The notes under the pieces are model-generated. The model saw nothing but the letters and a program-made list of their open reading frames with translations. It ran no database searches and was not told the DNA's origin. A stretch of DNA of 64,000 bases. Source: Mikania micrantha. Taxonomy: Eukaryota > Streptophyta > Magnoliopsida > Asterales > Asteraceae. The position numbers and the translations under genes were made by a program. The stretch is taken from the NCBI GenBank assembly GCA_009363875.1, contig CM018694.1, forward strand, positions 248,001 to 312,000, written 5' to 3'. Positions within the stretch are counted from its first letter, which is position 1. Each line of letters opens with the position of its first letter. This document shows, in pieces, positions 22,201 to 32,600 of this stretch.

Positions 22201-23012
22201 TCGCGTGGACACCAAGAACGTCGAAATCCGTCGAGTAACGAGCGAGATACGAGCGTTTAAAGCTTGGTTTTTAGAGAGAGAAAGGGTTTGCGAAAATTAT
22301 AGAGAGAGAGAGAGGGTTTGGCTGATAAAAATGAAGGAAATGGCCTTCTTTCGGGCTTTTATAGTCCGGGTAGTGTTCGGGTCCGTTTCGGTCGCTCGGT
22401 TCGCGTTTCCGAAACGAAACGCGTATTTTACGCGGTTTTAAATTAAAATTTAGTGTTAAACTCATTAAAATGATGAGTTTCAAAATTGTAAAAATATAAA
22501 ATAATTAATTTAATTATTTTACTCTTCGTGTGTTGTCGGATCGTTAAACATTCACAATTTACGTGTATACCCGCAATCGCGTACGTTTTCCGATCGTATT
22601 AAAATATTTAAAGTCGTTTAATCGTAATTATAAGTTCAACATTCGTATTATTATGGATCGTCACCCATAACTATACTCAGTCTCGCTTACAGATTACGAT
22701 CTTGGTTGAATTAATTAAATGTCATATATTCGTCTCGACACTACGCACTAACACTAACCTGTTACACCGAACGCAGTATATGTATAGGGCTCACTCTCGC
22801 TGCCCACCACTGTTTCGATATAACAAGTTACTGTTCTTGCCTAGTGAAATCGACTGTAATTAAATAATATATACTTGTTTTCTGATTACTAAGATCCTGT
22901 AACACACAAGCACACATTATGAACATACTGAAACACATTGATTGAACTGAAACTGAACAGACACTGTTCTAACACTGTTTACAACTACATGACTATATGC
23001 ACAAATGTTACA
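19253..23012 (-). repeat. Element B 5' LTR (3,760 bp)
   Basis: Near-identical partner of 9399-13162. Differences I saw: one T/C near 19662, an extra C near 19990, G-T to C-T near 21161, one G fewer near 21665, and a missing 4 bp near 22770. It carries the same hairpins, 28-bp array (20188-20383), GGTTCG cluster (21434-21930) and TATA box (complement of 22355-22364). Confidence 0.93.
22355..22364 (-). promoter_or_regulatory. TATA box of element B 5' LTR
   Basis: CTATAAAAGC on the minus strand with the CGCGTA inverted repeat upstream and a CT-rich leader downstream. As the 5' LTR copy, this would drive genomic RNA synthesis of element B. Confidence 0.65.
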
Positions 23013-23017
23013 GTTAA
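23013..23017. repeat. Element B target-site duplication, right copy (GTTAA)
   Basis: Matches 9394-9398; E1 sequence resumes after it. Confidence 0.92.
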
Positions 23018-25311
23018 CCCTAAAGTTGGTTAACTTGAGAGACTCCTTGTTATTTGATTAATCTTAGCTGACTTCGTAGTATAACATACTAATAGTTAGC
23101 CATTTAAGGTTAAGCTTAGTACATCATTCTATTCTTTTTTTACATGTTTTAAACTTGTTATTAACTTTAACATATTGTAAGTGTTTTGAAATCATAAATA
23201 TTCCCTAAGTATAACTTAGGTTTTTATATTAAAACTTTGAATATTATCCTTTTGTTAACTTTGTGTTATCATTAGCACTTAAGTGTGTTGTTCTAAATAA
23301 TTTGTTATAAAAACTTATCCATTTGATATATCACAAAAAGTTTTAGAAAATGTTACATCAAAATATTTATAACTCATTATGTTAGCTTTGTTTAATAATC
23401 ACTTAACACCTTTTAAGGAAACCCTAATAATACTTTGAACAAAATATGGCTTATTATCATTATTTAACATCGTTTTAGATCATACTTTTGTTACTAAAAC
23501 ACTGATTTTATAATGTATACATGTTTGTTATGTATTTGAGATGGTATCGATGGCAAACAAGAAGTAATATCGATGGCCATCAATCAGTTAAAACTTAGGA
23601 AAACCTTACTAATTTCCCATCAACATTATCTTGTTCCCATCGCTCTTGTGACTTCAATTCTGATCTAGTTTGTGTGATTTTAAGTTTAAGTTACTTAATT
23701 AAAATTGTTCTATTAGTATTGATGGGTTTGGAAGCCAAGGAGTAGCATCGAACATACTAATATAGACCACAAAGTTGGGGGTTCGCTGTCGACACTAGCA
23801 ATGTCTATCCTATTTTAGAATCAACAGTGAAACTTCGATACTGATTAATGTCGATGACTATCTCATTCAAAACACTTGGACCTCGTAGATGGAAATAATA
23901 TCGATGAAGGGAGATTAGATCGAAGGTATTAAGTTCGACAAAACCATGACAAGCTAGAACTTCTCCTCATCGATATTATAAGTTCGACAATCTGTTGTCC
24001 CTCGATATTACCAGCTTCGACATTGATAATATCGACCAACTGTTTGACCATCTTTTCTGGATTGTGTCGAACATACCAAGTTCGACAGTTGCTGGGTCAT
24101 TCGAACAAGACATTATCGAAGGGAAAGTTGTCCAGCCCTGGTTTCATCGATACTAGCTGCCTTGGCCTATTCATGCATCGATACTATCCTCATCACTTTT
24201 CAGCCAATCCATATCCTTCCCATCTTCAATCTAGCATGTTCCAGATATACTAGAGTCGATTTTATGTCTGTTTGAAGTGATTTAAGAGTGTAGAACTGAG
24301 TTTCAAGCTGAAATTTGCTGGGTTTTGAGAAAACCATGATAAACCAAGTCTTGTCTTGGATTTTTACCTTGTTTCCGGTCGATTATAGCTTCGATCCTTT
24401 GTACTTTCGTGTTGCTTATGTTGAGGGCTTCGATTTGATACCAAATTCATCGAATTTGGTTGAGAAACAAAGATTTTAGCTTGATTTCTTGAATGTAATT
24501 CTAGAGAGGAGAAAATTCTGGAACTTTAGAGAGAGATATGGGTTAGTGATGAAATTAATGGGAGAAATAAATGTTTTTAGGGTTTTTATACCAGTTCTTG
24601 TTTCGGGTTCGTTTCGGTTGCTCGGTGTTACGTTTACGTTGCATTTCTGTAACGTAACGCGAAATTTACGAAAGTTTAATAGAATTCTTTTTAAGGTGGT
24701 TATTCCTAGTAAACATTTTAAATTTTTTTTCTTATTTTATTGTTTCAAAAACGGTTATTTTATCTATTTCGTCAGATAGTATCACTTTCGCGCATATTCT
24801 TTCGAATCGTCACCCGAACGAACACGACGATTGCTTTACTTTCTGATTTTGTTTTATAATTTTCAGTTATCATTAAAACGTTGAACCCACAGATATGTTT
24901 GTGAATCGTCACCCACACAAACACACTGTCAGTTTATTATTCATAACGATACTGGATTGTTGTTTTGAATTAGACATTCTCACTGAAAGACTCAACTAAA
25001 CTTGCATGTTTTCACATTGTTATGAGTGATTTCACACTGCCTTTCTCACTGAATTGTCAGCCATCTGATTCCTGTTATTTGTGGATATCCGATCGCAACC
25101 GATATGCTTATGTCACTTGTTTTCACAACTGTTATTTCTCATATGATGTTGTATGTTTATATTTTTATTCCCATTGAAATATATACAACTGTTAATTATA
25201 TTCACAAAGTTGTTATCACACGCTGTTTATCACATAGTATTTGCACATAGTTATAGGTGAAAGTACACATACCGTACGGATTTGCCGGACGGTCAAGTAC
25301 TAGTTGTCACA
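23018..25311 (-). repeat. E1 solo LTR, right part (U3 and R side)
   Basis: Non-coding continuation of E1. From 23530 to 24200 it is packed with ATCGAT, TTCGACA and TCGATAT words. On the minus strand a TATAAAAA box lies at 24590-24583, preceded by CGAGCAACCGAAACGAACCCG, a block shared with the B/C/D promoters. It ends GTTGTCACA at 25311. Short frames here have no recognisable domain. Confidence 0.75.
24583..24590 (-). promoter_or_regulatory. Putative TATA box of E1 LTR
   Basis: TATAAAAA on the minus strand, about 720 bp from the LTR start, with a GA/CT-rich leader on its downstream side (24500-24540). Confidence 0.5.
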
Positions 25312-25395
25312 TTTTTCAATTATGCAACTTATCAAGTAAACTTTTATGCAACCTTTGTAAAACTCTATTATTGTAAAATGCTTATAAACTATTAA
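25312..25395 (+). repeat. Continuation of element G after E1
   Basis: Short AT-rich stretch that resumes the sequence broken at 7305, bounded on the right by the Copia LTR of element F. It begins with the second TTTTTC copy. Confidence 0.5.
25391..25395. repeat. Candidate target-site copy left of element F (ATTAA)
   Basis: Five bases before the Copia LTR start. The partner is not in the window, so this is only a candidate. Confidence 0.35.
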
Positions 25396-25783
25396 TGTAG
25401 AGCCCAATCAGAGACAAAGAATGACAAAGTCAACCTGTGACGAGTTGAAGACCTGATTTTGACTATTTTTGTATACTGTTAATCGTGTACTGTTAATTTC
25501 GTGTACTTATATTTTCGAGTACTCAAACCAATTTTCATGCATAGGATTCGAGTACTCCTTGAATAGTATATATAGACATATTTTGTACTGTTCTAGGTTG
25601 GATTCCCTAGGCAATTGCTCTCTAGACGTACTGAGGCATTGTTCTTGCGAACTTCACGAAATATACAAAGAAAGCATTTTCCTATCTCTTCTTGTGATTC
25701 TAATATGGATTCTGCACACTTTAGAGTCATTTGATGTCGATCGGAGCCATAAAGCTCGTGTCTTGATCAGATTTGGACCTACA
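25396..25783 (+). repeat. Element F 5' LTR (388 bp)
   Basis: Starts TGTAGAGCCC and ends GGACCTACA, giving the 5-bp inverted ends TGTAG/CTACA. A TATATATAG box at 25567-25575 would place transcription start near 25600. The primer site follows two bases after the end. Confidence 0.75.
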
Positions 25784-25785
25784 AG

Positions 25786-25798
25786 TGGCATCAGAGCC
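25786..25798 (+). promoter_or_regulatory. Element F primer binding site (variant)
   Basis: TGGCATCAGAGCC, one base different (C for T at the fourth position) from the usual tRNA-iMet complement used by the Gypsy elements here. Confidence 0.65.
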
Positions 25799-26159
25799 TT
25801 TGAGCTCTTTTCTACACCAAGGTAAAAGCGTTTTCATACAAGTTTGACACTTTCTTGATCTTCTCTTCATCATCCATCAGCTATTAAAATTTGGGGCTGT
25901 TAGTCTTGAAGAATTTTTTTGTGGAAATTTTTCAAGCATTTTCGGGTTCTAAAGTTTGAGAGCTGATTTTCGAGTACAGCATTTCGAGATCAGATTTTTG
26001 AGTACAGCTTTTCAAGATCTCGTTTTCAAGTACTCCTGGTTGAGTTCAACAGCCTTAGAGGAATTGTTTCTGAGTTTTTGAGTTTCGGGTACTATATTTC
26101 GAGAAAAAATTTTTGATTACAGTGTTTCGAATACTTGGTTTTCGAGAACAGAATTTCGA
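25799..26159 (+). other. Element F leader, first part
   Basis: Non-coding and dense in TTCGAGTAC, TTTCGAGA and TTCAAGTACT words. Interrupted at 26159 by element D; the leader resumes at 39333 with the same vocabulary. Confidence 0.7.
26155..26159. repeat. Element D target-site duplication, left copy (TTCGA)
   Basis: TTCGA precedes TGTAACATT; the second copy is 39328-39332. Confidence 0.92.
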
Positions 26160-26335
26160 TGTAACATTTGTACATTTAGTCATGATAGTCGTAAACAGTG
26201 TTAGAACAGTGTGTGTCCATGTTCAGTTAATCTATGTGATTCATATGTTCATTATGTGCTTGTGTGTTAGAATCCTTATTATTTGAGAACAAGTATGTAT
26301 TATTATTTACAGTCGATTTCACTAGACAAGAACAG

Positions 26336-26420
26336 TATCGTGTTATATCGAAACAGTGGTGGGCAGCGAGAGTGAGCCCTATATATACACTGCGTTCGGT
26401 GTAACAGGATAGTGTTAGTG
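26336..26420 (+). promoter_or_regulatory. Promoter-like cassette in element D 5' LTR
   Basis: ATATCGAAACAGTGGTGGGCAG, then GAGTGAGCCCTATATATACAC, then CGTTCGGTGTAACAGG. It lies about 220 bp from the LTR start. Copies of the cassette recur in this element's leader at about 30615-30705 and 31110-31240. Confidence 0.45.
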
Positions 26421-26799
26421 CGTAGTGTTAAGACGAATATTATGACAATTAATTAATTCAAAAAGAATCGTAATACGTAAGCGAGACTGGGTATAGTTAT
26501 GGGTGACGATCCATAATGATACGAATGTTGAACTTATAATTATGATTAAACGACTTTAAATAATTAATACGATCGGAAAACGTACGCGATTGCGGGTATA
26601 CACGTAATTGTATGTGTTTAACGATCTGACAACACACGAAGAGTAAAAATAGTTAAAATAATTATTTTAATATTTTTACAATTTTGAAACTCATCATTTT
26701 ATTGAGTTAACAACTCTTTTATTTAAATCGCGTAAAATACGCGTTACGGTCCGGAAACGCGAACCGACCGACCGAAACGAACCCGAATACCACACGGGC

Positions 26800-26806
26800 T
26801 ATAAAA
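26800..26806 (+). promoter_or_regulatory. TATA box of element D 5' LTR
   Basis: GGGCTATAAAAGCC. Upstream is the inverted repeat CGCGTAAAATACGCG (26725-26745) and ACCGAAACGAACCCG. Downstream, at about 26850-26890, are two CT-rich tracts (TTCTCTCTCTAAG, CCTCTCTCTCTCTAG) typical of plant leader Y-patches. Conserved in all LTRs of B, C and D. Confidence 0.7.
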
Positions 26807-27214
26807 GCCTTGAACAAGGCTTATTCTCTCATTTAATACACCAACAACCACTTCTCTCTCTAAGAAATTCGTTCAACCTCTCTCTCTCTAGAAAACCGAG
26901 CTCAAACGCGCATAACTTCTTCGTTTCACCACGGAATTGAGTGTTCTTGGTGTCTACGCGAAGCTCTCAACGAGTACTACAAGAAAGTACAGCGGATCGG
27001 AGGTTTTCACTGGCCAAAAACAAGGTATGACTCAAGGAAGTTTCGGGAAATAGGGTTTTCTTGTGTGTTTTTGTCAAACCCGACCCAAAGCCGGTTCAAG
27101 CAATTCATTTTCTGATTTCGCACCTCTAGCAACCCTATTTGATGTTAAATTAACCTAGATCGTGGTCTGGAGATGAGGATTCGATGAAGGTGATGACGCA
27201 GGTGTACAGGTTCG

Positions 27215-27730
27215 GTGGTGGTCATGGAGCCGAACCCATTAGGGTTTCCTGGCCGAACCAGGTGGACCATGGCGAACCCTAGCGAACCCTGCATGGTTCG
27301 TTGGGCTACCAGCCGAACCCAAGGAGCCTTCACGAACCTGCCTCAAACCTCCCTACATTCCACGAACCCTCCTTGTTGCTGCGAACCTTCGGTGAACCAT
27401 AACGAACCCTGCATGGTTCGTTTCATGATTAGCCGAACTATAGGGAACCTACACGAACCTTCATGAACATGAGCATCTTCGGCGAACCCTATGGAGTCCA
27501 CGAACCCTGCATGGCTCGTGGAAGTACCAGCCGAACACTGGTCCTCAGTTAGCCGAACCATGATGACACCGAACCATTTGTACATTGCCGAACCCTGGAA
27601 CTTACGGACGAATCTACACATCACCTCATTGAGCCGAACCTTTGCATGGTTCGTGGATCATGTAGGCGAACCATGGATTGATCTTAGCCGAACCTTGGGA
27701 GGGAAAGGAGATAGGTTCGCTGCCATGGGT
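27215..27730. repeat. CGAACC word cluster in element D 5' LTR
   Basis: About 20 copies of CGAACC or GGTTCG in 500 bp, including the inverted repeat CGAACCCTGCATGGTTCG at about 27279 and 27405. It is the reverse-strand equivalent of the clusters in B and C. Not coding. Confidence 0.85.
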
Positions 27731-29803
27731 GGAAGCCATGAGTAGTTTCGGCCCAATTCAATTTTACAAGACCCAACTTCACTAGTAACCGGCCCCATAG
27801 GTCAAACCAAGCCCAAGAAAGTTAGGTCGGCCCATTTTGACCTCTAATTGGCCCAATATTGCTTAGAACCTTACAGGGTCCACTTACTCATTGGTTGACC
27901 CAACTCGATTCATCTAGGCTCAATCCAACCCATTCGGTCCACTATGATATTAATTGGCCAAATCTTATCCTTGGTGTTTTACTTGGCCCATATACATATT
28001 GTCGGCCCAATACCACATTCAAGTGGCCCATGGCCTTTATTTAAGTCTATCATGTTTTTATGGGCTCAAGGTCCAATAGTTGGCCCATTAGTTAAATGAT
28101 TGTGAATTGATCATGATTGGTTTAAGTTTTAACTTAACCTAGTTAGGAAATCAAACCACAATCACAAAGACTTAAAACAATTGAAACATCTTTTCACAAT
28201 ACATGTTGAACAATGGTTATCACATTCATAAATACATGTCACTTTTATGCATAACAAGTTTGTACATGAAAGATCATGACGTTTCTTTACATGAAACAAC
28301 TCTTAATCAAGTGACTCAATCATGACTTTCAAGTTTACACAACAATCATAATCATGAGATCAAGTAATCAAGAGTTAATCAAGTTCAAGTCAACATAAGT
28401 CAATCAATGAATCAAAGTCTATACAACTATAAATCTTATATCTTATGTATGATTACAATGATATAGGAACCAGTTAGAAGTCCTGTTTGCTACTTGCTAT
28501 TTGTTATAGTTCAGAGTCTACTGCAGACAGGTGAGAACATTAGCCCCTCTTTTTACTGTTTTTGCAACTGTTTTGGGGTGGAACACGTGATCAAATACTC
28601 TTGCTTCAATCATATTACATGATACATGTTTATGTTACTTTACAAACATTACAGGTTCACTCTAGAAATCCAAGGAATTTCTCAACTGTTTCAAAGGGAT
28701 TATAAACCGTTTATAATGGTTTTATCAACTATTAAATTTATTTTTCTAAAAAGGTTTTATAAAGGATATTTGAACTGGTTTATAAACGATTTACTGGAAT
28801 GGATTTATAAAGGATAAACACTTTAAAATAAAGGATTTTATAAACTCTTTTGTTGTAAACCCGTGTTTTCGAAAGTAATACGTTATAAACCTTGTTACTA
28901 TACAAGGTCACCATTCTAGTTATCAAAACAAAGGATTTATCTCATGGTATTCAAAACAAAGGATTCAATTCATGGTATTCAAACAAGGCTTTCAAAATCA
29001 TGTTATCATATAAGGCATTAACACGCAAATTTTAAAGCAAAGTTCAAAAGCATGGTGTCCGTCGTTGTGAACAAACTTATAAACACATCAGGTTTCACAT
29101 TCATTAGCGTTAGTACTAGGTGATCATAACAAGGGAAAGCAGACACATTGGTTCATACCAAAATGGAGTTAGCTTTTAAATTTGTTTTACAAGCTAACTG
29201 CAGGTTTGGTTTCATTATGGTTTTATCAAAACTGCTGATATATTATCTAACTCCAAACGTAGTTTCGGACTTGATTTTTATGTTGGCTTCTTTAGTAAAT
29301 AGTCTTCGGACTGTTTATCACGTTTTACATACTTGATGTTAGTTTGGGTTGCAACCCATCCATGTAATTCTATTATTGCTTTAATCTACCTATGCCTTAT
29401 GTTACAAAATCATGTTTACATATGTTAAACCTATTGTTCTCACCAACTACTTCTGTAGTTGACAGTTACTTTTCACGTGTTTCAGGTAATCAGGTGTAAG
29501 GCATTTTAAGGACAACTAAGGAGACCGATTAAGATAGAACAAGATGAAGAAACATGCTAGGATGGAATTAGAAACACACTAAAATCCTAATTGTTTAATT
29601 GTCTTGTTTGAAGTCTTATTTTGTAAACTATATTTTGGGTCTGTAGTTGTCATTATTTTGGTAGATAGTTGTCTGTAACTAAACGACTGTCAAAATATTA
29701 TGAAACTTAGAAATCCATTGTGGTTGTTCTTATTCAATACTTGTGCATGATTCAACTGTTCATACTTCACCGCGCCGTGGATTCCGCACGTGGCGCAGAC
29801 AGG

Positions 29804-29817
29804 TTGGTATCAGAGCC
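29804..29817 (+). promoter_or_regulatory. Element D primer binding site (tRNA-iMet)
   Basis: TTGGTATCAGAGCC two bases after the LTR end. Confidence 0.92.
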
Positions 29818-31435
29818 AAGGTTGTAGAGAACTAGGAAAAACCCAATGTTTAATGACCTAGACTATAACCTAAGATACCAAATAGGACTAAGTGCTATAG
29901 GCTTAAGGATACTTAGGATCTAAGCAACTCGAGTAAGCATTAAGTTTACATTAAGCTTGAAAGATCTTAGGGATACTTTTCTAAGATTAGATATCGAGTC
30001 AAGGAATTTGAATCGGAATTCTATAATTTTAGAAACCAAAATAAATTTCTCACATATATTCATTAAAGGATTTCAGAGGCAAGGATCTGTATTCTTAGTA
30101 TCCTTGATCTGAAATTCTCACACAGAGTTCATTAAAGGATTCCAGAGGCAAGGATCTGTATTCTTAGTATCCTTTATCTGGAATTCTCAATCAGTGTTCA
30201 TTATAGGAATTTAGAGGCAAGGATCTGTATTCTTAGTATCTTTGATCTAAAATCCTTGTCATGTTATCATAGGAATTCAGAGGTCAAGATCTATTAATTT
30301 TGAATCTTGATTTGAAATCCTTGTCATGTTATCGTTATCAGGTGTTCATTATCATAGGAACTTTATAACTTAGAATCTGTGTAACAGTATTCTTTAGTTG
30401 AAGTTCTCACAGGAAATCATATTACTCAATACTGTAAGTATTGGGAACCTAGGTTAAATCAACCTAGGACACATATACAGAAACCTAAGGTTTTAATTTC
30501 AAATAAATTAAGAACCGTGGTTTACACAGTCATAATCATATCCATAGTACAAGAGGCAATCATGAAACAATCATAATCAATCAAGAGTTGGAATCTTAGC
30601 TCCAAATACGAACGGCGGGTTAACGCTGACGTGCTGAGGTAAGTGGTGGGTCGGTGAGAGCTTACCCTATATATAAGCTTATTTCGGTATGTCAGGGGGA
30701 ATCCGGCGTTCGTGTTTGAAGGGAAGATTCGGGAGTAACTGGATCATTGAACATTAGTCAAACACATGAGATACAATCATTGGTAAATCAATTCATAGTG
30801 CAATTCAAACTTGGATGAACCAAACATTATGGTAAATCAATCAAGTTGTGAACATTCTTTCAATGTAAACCTTAAGTGAAATTCTTAAGTGATTACATCA
30901 TTAGTACTTACTAACATAGTTAACAAGAAAAATTGTAGAGCACACATATGACTTTGTTCTACATGTTAACAACTGTTAGTAGGTGCACACATAACATAAT
31001 CATAGTTCAATCACGGATTCTATCATAGTTCAAATTGATCAAAGATCATAGGATTCTTAATCAATGGAACATACATGGAAATCAGTACAAAACATGTTGC
31101 CAAATGCTAGCAAGGACATGATCGTGGTATATCGAAGCGGTGGTGGGATGGCGTCTGGGCTGGCAGTTTGCTTGACCCTTTCGTATGCCCTATATATAAG
31201 CTATCTTCGGTATATCGGGAAAGTGTCAGTGTGTAGGTTTGGTGGAGTGAGATCATGGAACATCATACACATTCACATGAGAAGTATGCTAATAAGCTGA
31301 TCGCTTATACGTGTACTTGCTCATATTACAATTGAATGATAATACTAGTAGTATGGATATATTACTAATTTTATCATGCAAAATTCAATTGTATCTTTTC
31401 TCATTACTGACCCACTTGTGGCATCTATTCGTAGA
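29818..31435 (+). other. Element D 5' leader (1.6 kb)
   Basis: Non-coding. Holds a short diverged version of the 65-bp array (about 30060-30330, words GGCAAGGATCTG and AATTCTCA) and two cassettes with TATATATA at 30667-30676 and 31191-31200. The second lies about 236 bp before the gag ATG, the same distance as in B and C. Small open frames here have no domain. Confidence 0.8.
31110..31240 (+). promoter_or_regulatory. Promoter-like cassette next to element D gag
   Basis: GGTATATCGAAGCGGTGGTGGG, a spacer longer than in B, then TATGCCCTATATATAAGC, then TTCGGTATATCGGGAAAG. The longer form with TATGCCC resembles the E1 and F2 versions. Confidence 0.45.
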
Positions 31436-32600
31436 ATGCCTCCCCGACGTGATCCTAACGGAGGGGGTTCGACAAGTGGCAACGACGATGAGATCAACAA
31501 GATTGCCCGAGCCATCGCTATACACATGAGAGATGTCATTCCGGGCATGGTCACTGATATCACCCAGAATCTTCGGGGAAGTACTAGTGATTCAGCACAT
31601 AACTCAAATGCCACCAACACTGGAACTGCTAACTTCACTTTTAAGCAGTTCAATGATGCTAAACCTCCTAAGTATGCTGGTACTGAAGGAGCTACTGGCC
31701 TACTGCAGTGGCTGGAGAGCATCGAGGATATTCTTGATTTCACAGGATGTCCTGAGAACCTGAAGGTCAAAATGGCCTCGAGCGCTTTTCACAAAGGCGC
31801 ACTCACCTGGTGGAACTCTGAGAAGAACACCAGAGGACGGGAAGTTGCATTAGCTTTATCTTGGGAGGATTTCAAGAAGTTACTTGTGGATAAGTTTTGT
31901 CCATGACATGAGCTGAAGAAACTTGAGGTGGAAATGTGGAATCTGGCGCAAGATAGTGGGGAGAACGCAAAGTACACAACTCGTTTCCATGAGTTGTGCA
32001 TTCTGGTGCCACACCTGGTTACTCCTCTATCCCGCAGGATAGAGAAGTACATCGAAGGCTTACCTCTAGTTGTCAGGGGAACTGTGATGGGGAATAACCC
32101 CACTACTCTGGAGGCAGCGATTCATCTTGGAGCTAGCCTTACCGAAGAATACGTTAAGTCTGGAGTGCTCACCCGAAAGGGGTATAAGAGAGCACAGATT
32201 GATGAAGGCAAGAAGCCTGAACAACAACATCCCAAGAAGAAGAAGCAAAAGACAATCAAGAACTTTGCAGCCCTGACTGCAGTTACACCTACTCATGCCT
32301 CACCCATTATTGCTATGCCACAATCTGCTTCAGTCAGAAAGCCATATACTGGCCCGTTTCCACTCTGTACCAAATGCCAATATCATCACCTACCCAACAC
32401 TCCATGCAAAAAGTGTCTCAAGTGTGGGCGGATGGGACACTTGGCAGCTACATGCCGATATGCTCATCTTGACGTTGCCACAATTGCTACCACTACCACT
32501 GCTGCTACAGGTGGGAGAACCTGTTACAATTGTGGGGCAGAAGGACACTTTAGAAACCAGTGTCCTAAACTCAACAACACTGCTACTGCTCGTGCTTTTG
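31436..32600 (+). pseudogene. Element D gag
   Basis: Begins MPPRRDPNGGGS. The capsid domain runs to about residue 260, with WLESIEDIL, GALTWWNSEK and YTTRFHEL motifs. A Lys-rich stretch follows, then a Cys/His cluster (CTKCQYHH), a CCHC knuckle CLKCGRMGHLAATC and a second knuckle CYNCGAEGHFRNQC. It is full length for Tekay gag and keeps the part that element B lost. A TGA at 31904-31906 interrupts the frame. Gag packages the element RNA. Confidence 0.9.

Larger units (their letters stand above)
9399..23012 (-). mobile_element. Element B: complete Tekay-type Ty3/Gypsy retrotransposon (13.6 kb)
   Basis: Bounded by GTTAA duplications, with LTRs of 3,764 and 3,760 bp that differ by about two substitutions and three small indels. 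That is consistent with the 4-bp length difference and marks a very recent insertion. In minus orientation: 5' LTR (23012-19253), primer site, 2 kb leader, gag, protease, RT, RNase H, integrase, chromodomain, polypurine tract, 3' LTR (13162-9399). The coding part carries a 481-bp gag deletion and about four single-base frameshifts, so it must have used proteins from another copy, unless some one-base indels are sequence errors. It is inserted in the E1 LTR. Confidence 0.93.
7306..25311 (-). mobile_element. E1: solo LTR (4.39 kb) of a Gypsy family, split by element B
   Basis: The two halves 7306-9398 and 23018-25311 join across element B into one 4,387-bp LTR. Its ends are TGTTACACCCC and GTTGTCACA, and a TTTTTC duplication flanks it. 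No gag, pol, primer site or polypurine tract belongs to it, so it looks like the product of LTR-LTR recombination. In the minus orientation a TATAAAAA box lies about 720 bp from the start, as in B, C and D, and the block around TTCGGGTTCGTTTCGGTTGCTCGG is shared with them. It is therefore a distant relative of the Tekay elements. Confidence 0.7.
26160..29801 (+). repeat. Element D 5' LTR (3,642 bp)
   Basis: Starts TGTAACATTTG. The end reads GGCGCAGACA rather than GGCGCAGGGGTGTGACA, so 7 bp before the primer site are gone. Contains the TATATATA cassette (26379-26388), the TATAAAA promoter (26800-26806), a CGAACC cluster (27215-27730), a remnant of the 28-bp array (28930-29010) and one hairpin near 29163-29205. 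Confidence 0.92.

Noticed and set aside
24023..24779. Open frames of 76 and 96 codons as possible host genes in the 23-25 kb gap
   Set aside because: They lie inside the E1 LTR, overlap its word cluster and TATA region, and show no domain.
25469..25825. 118-codon open frame
   Set aside because: Covers most of the Copia LTR, the primer site and the start of the leader of element F; coincidental.
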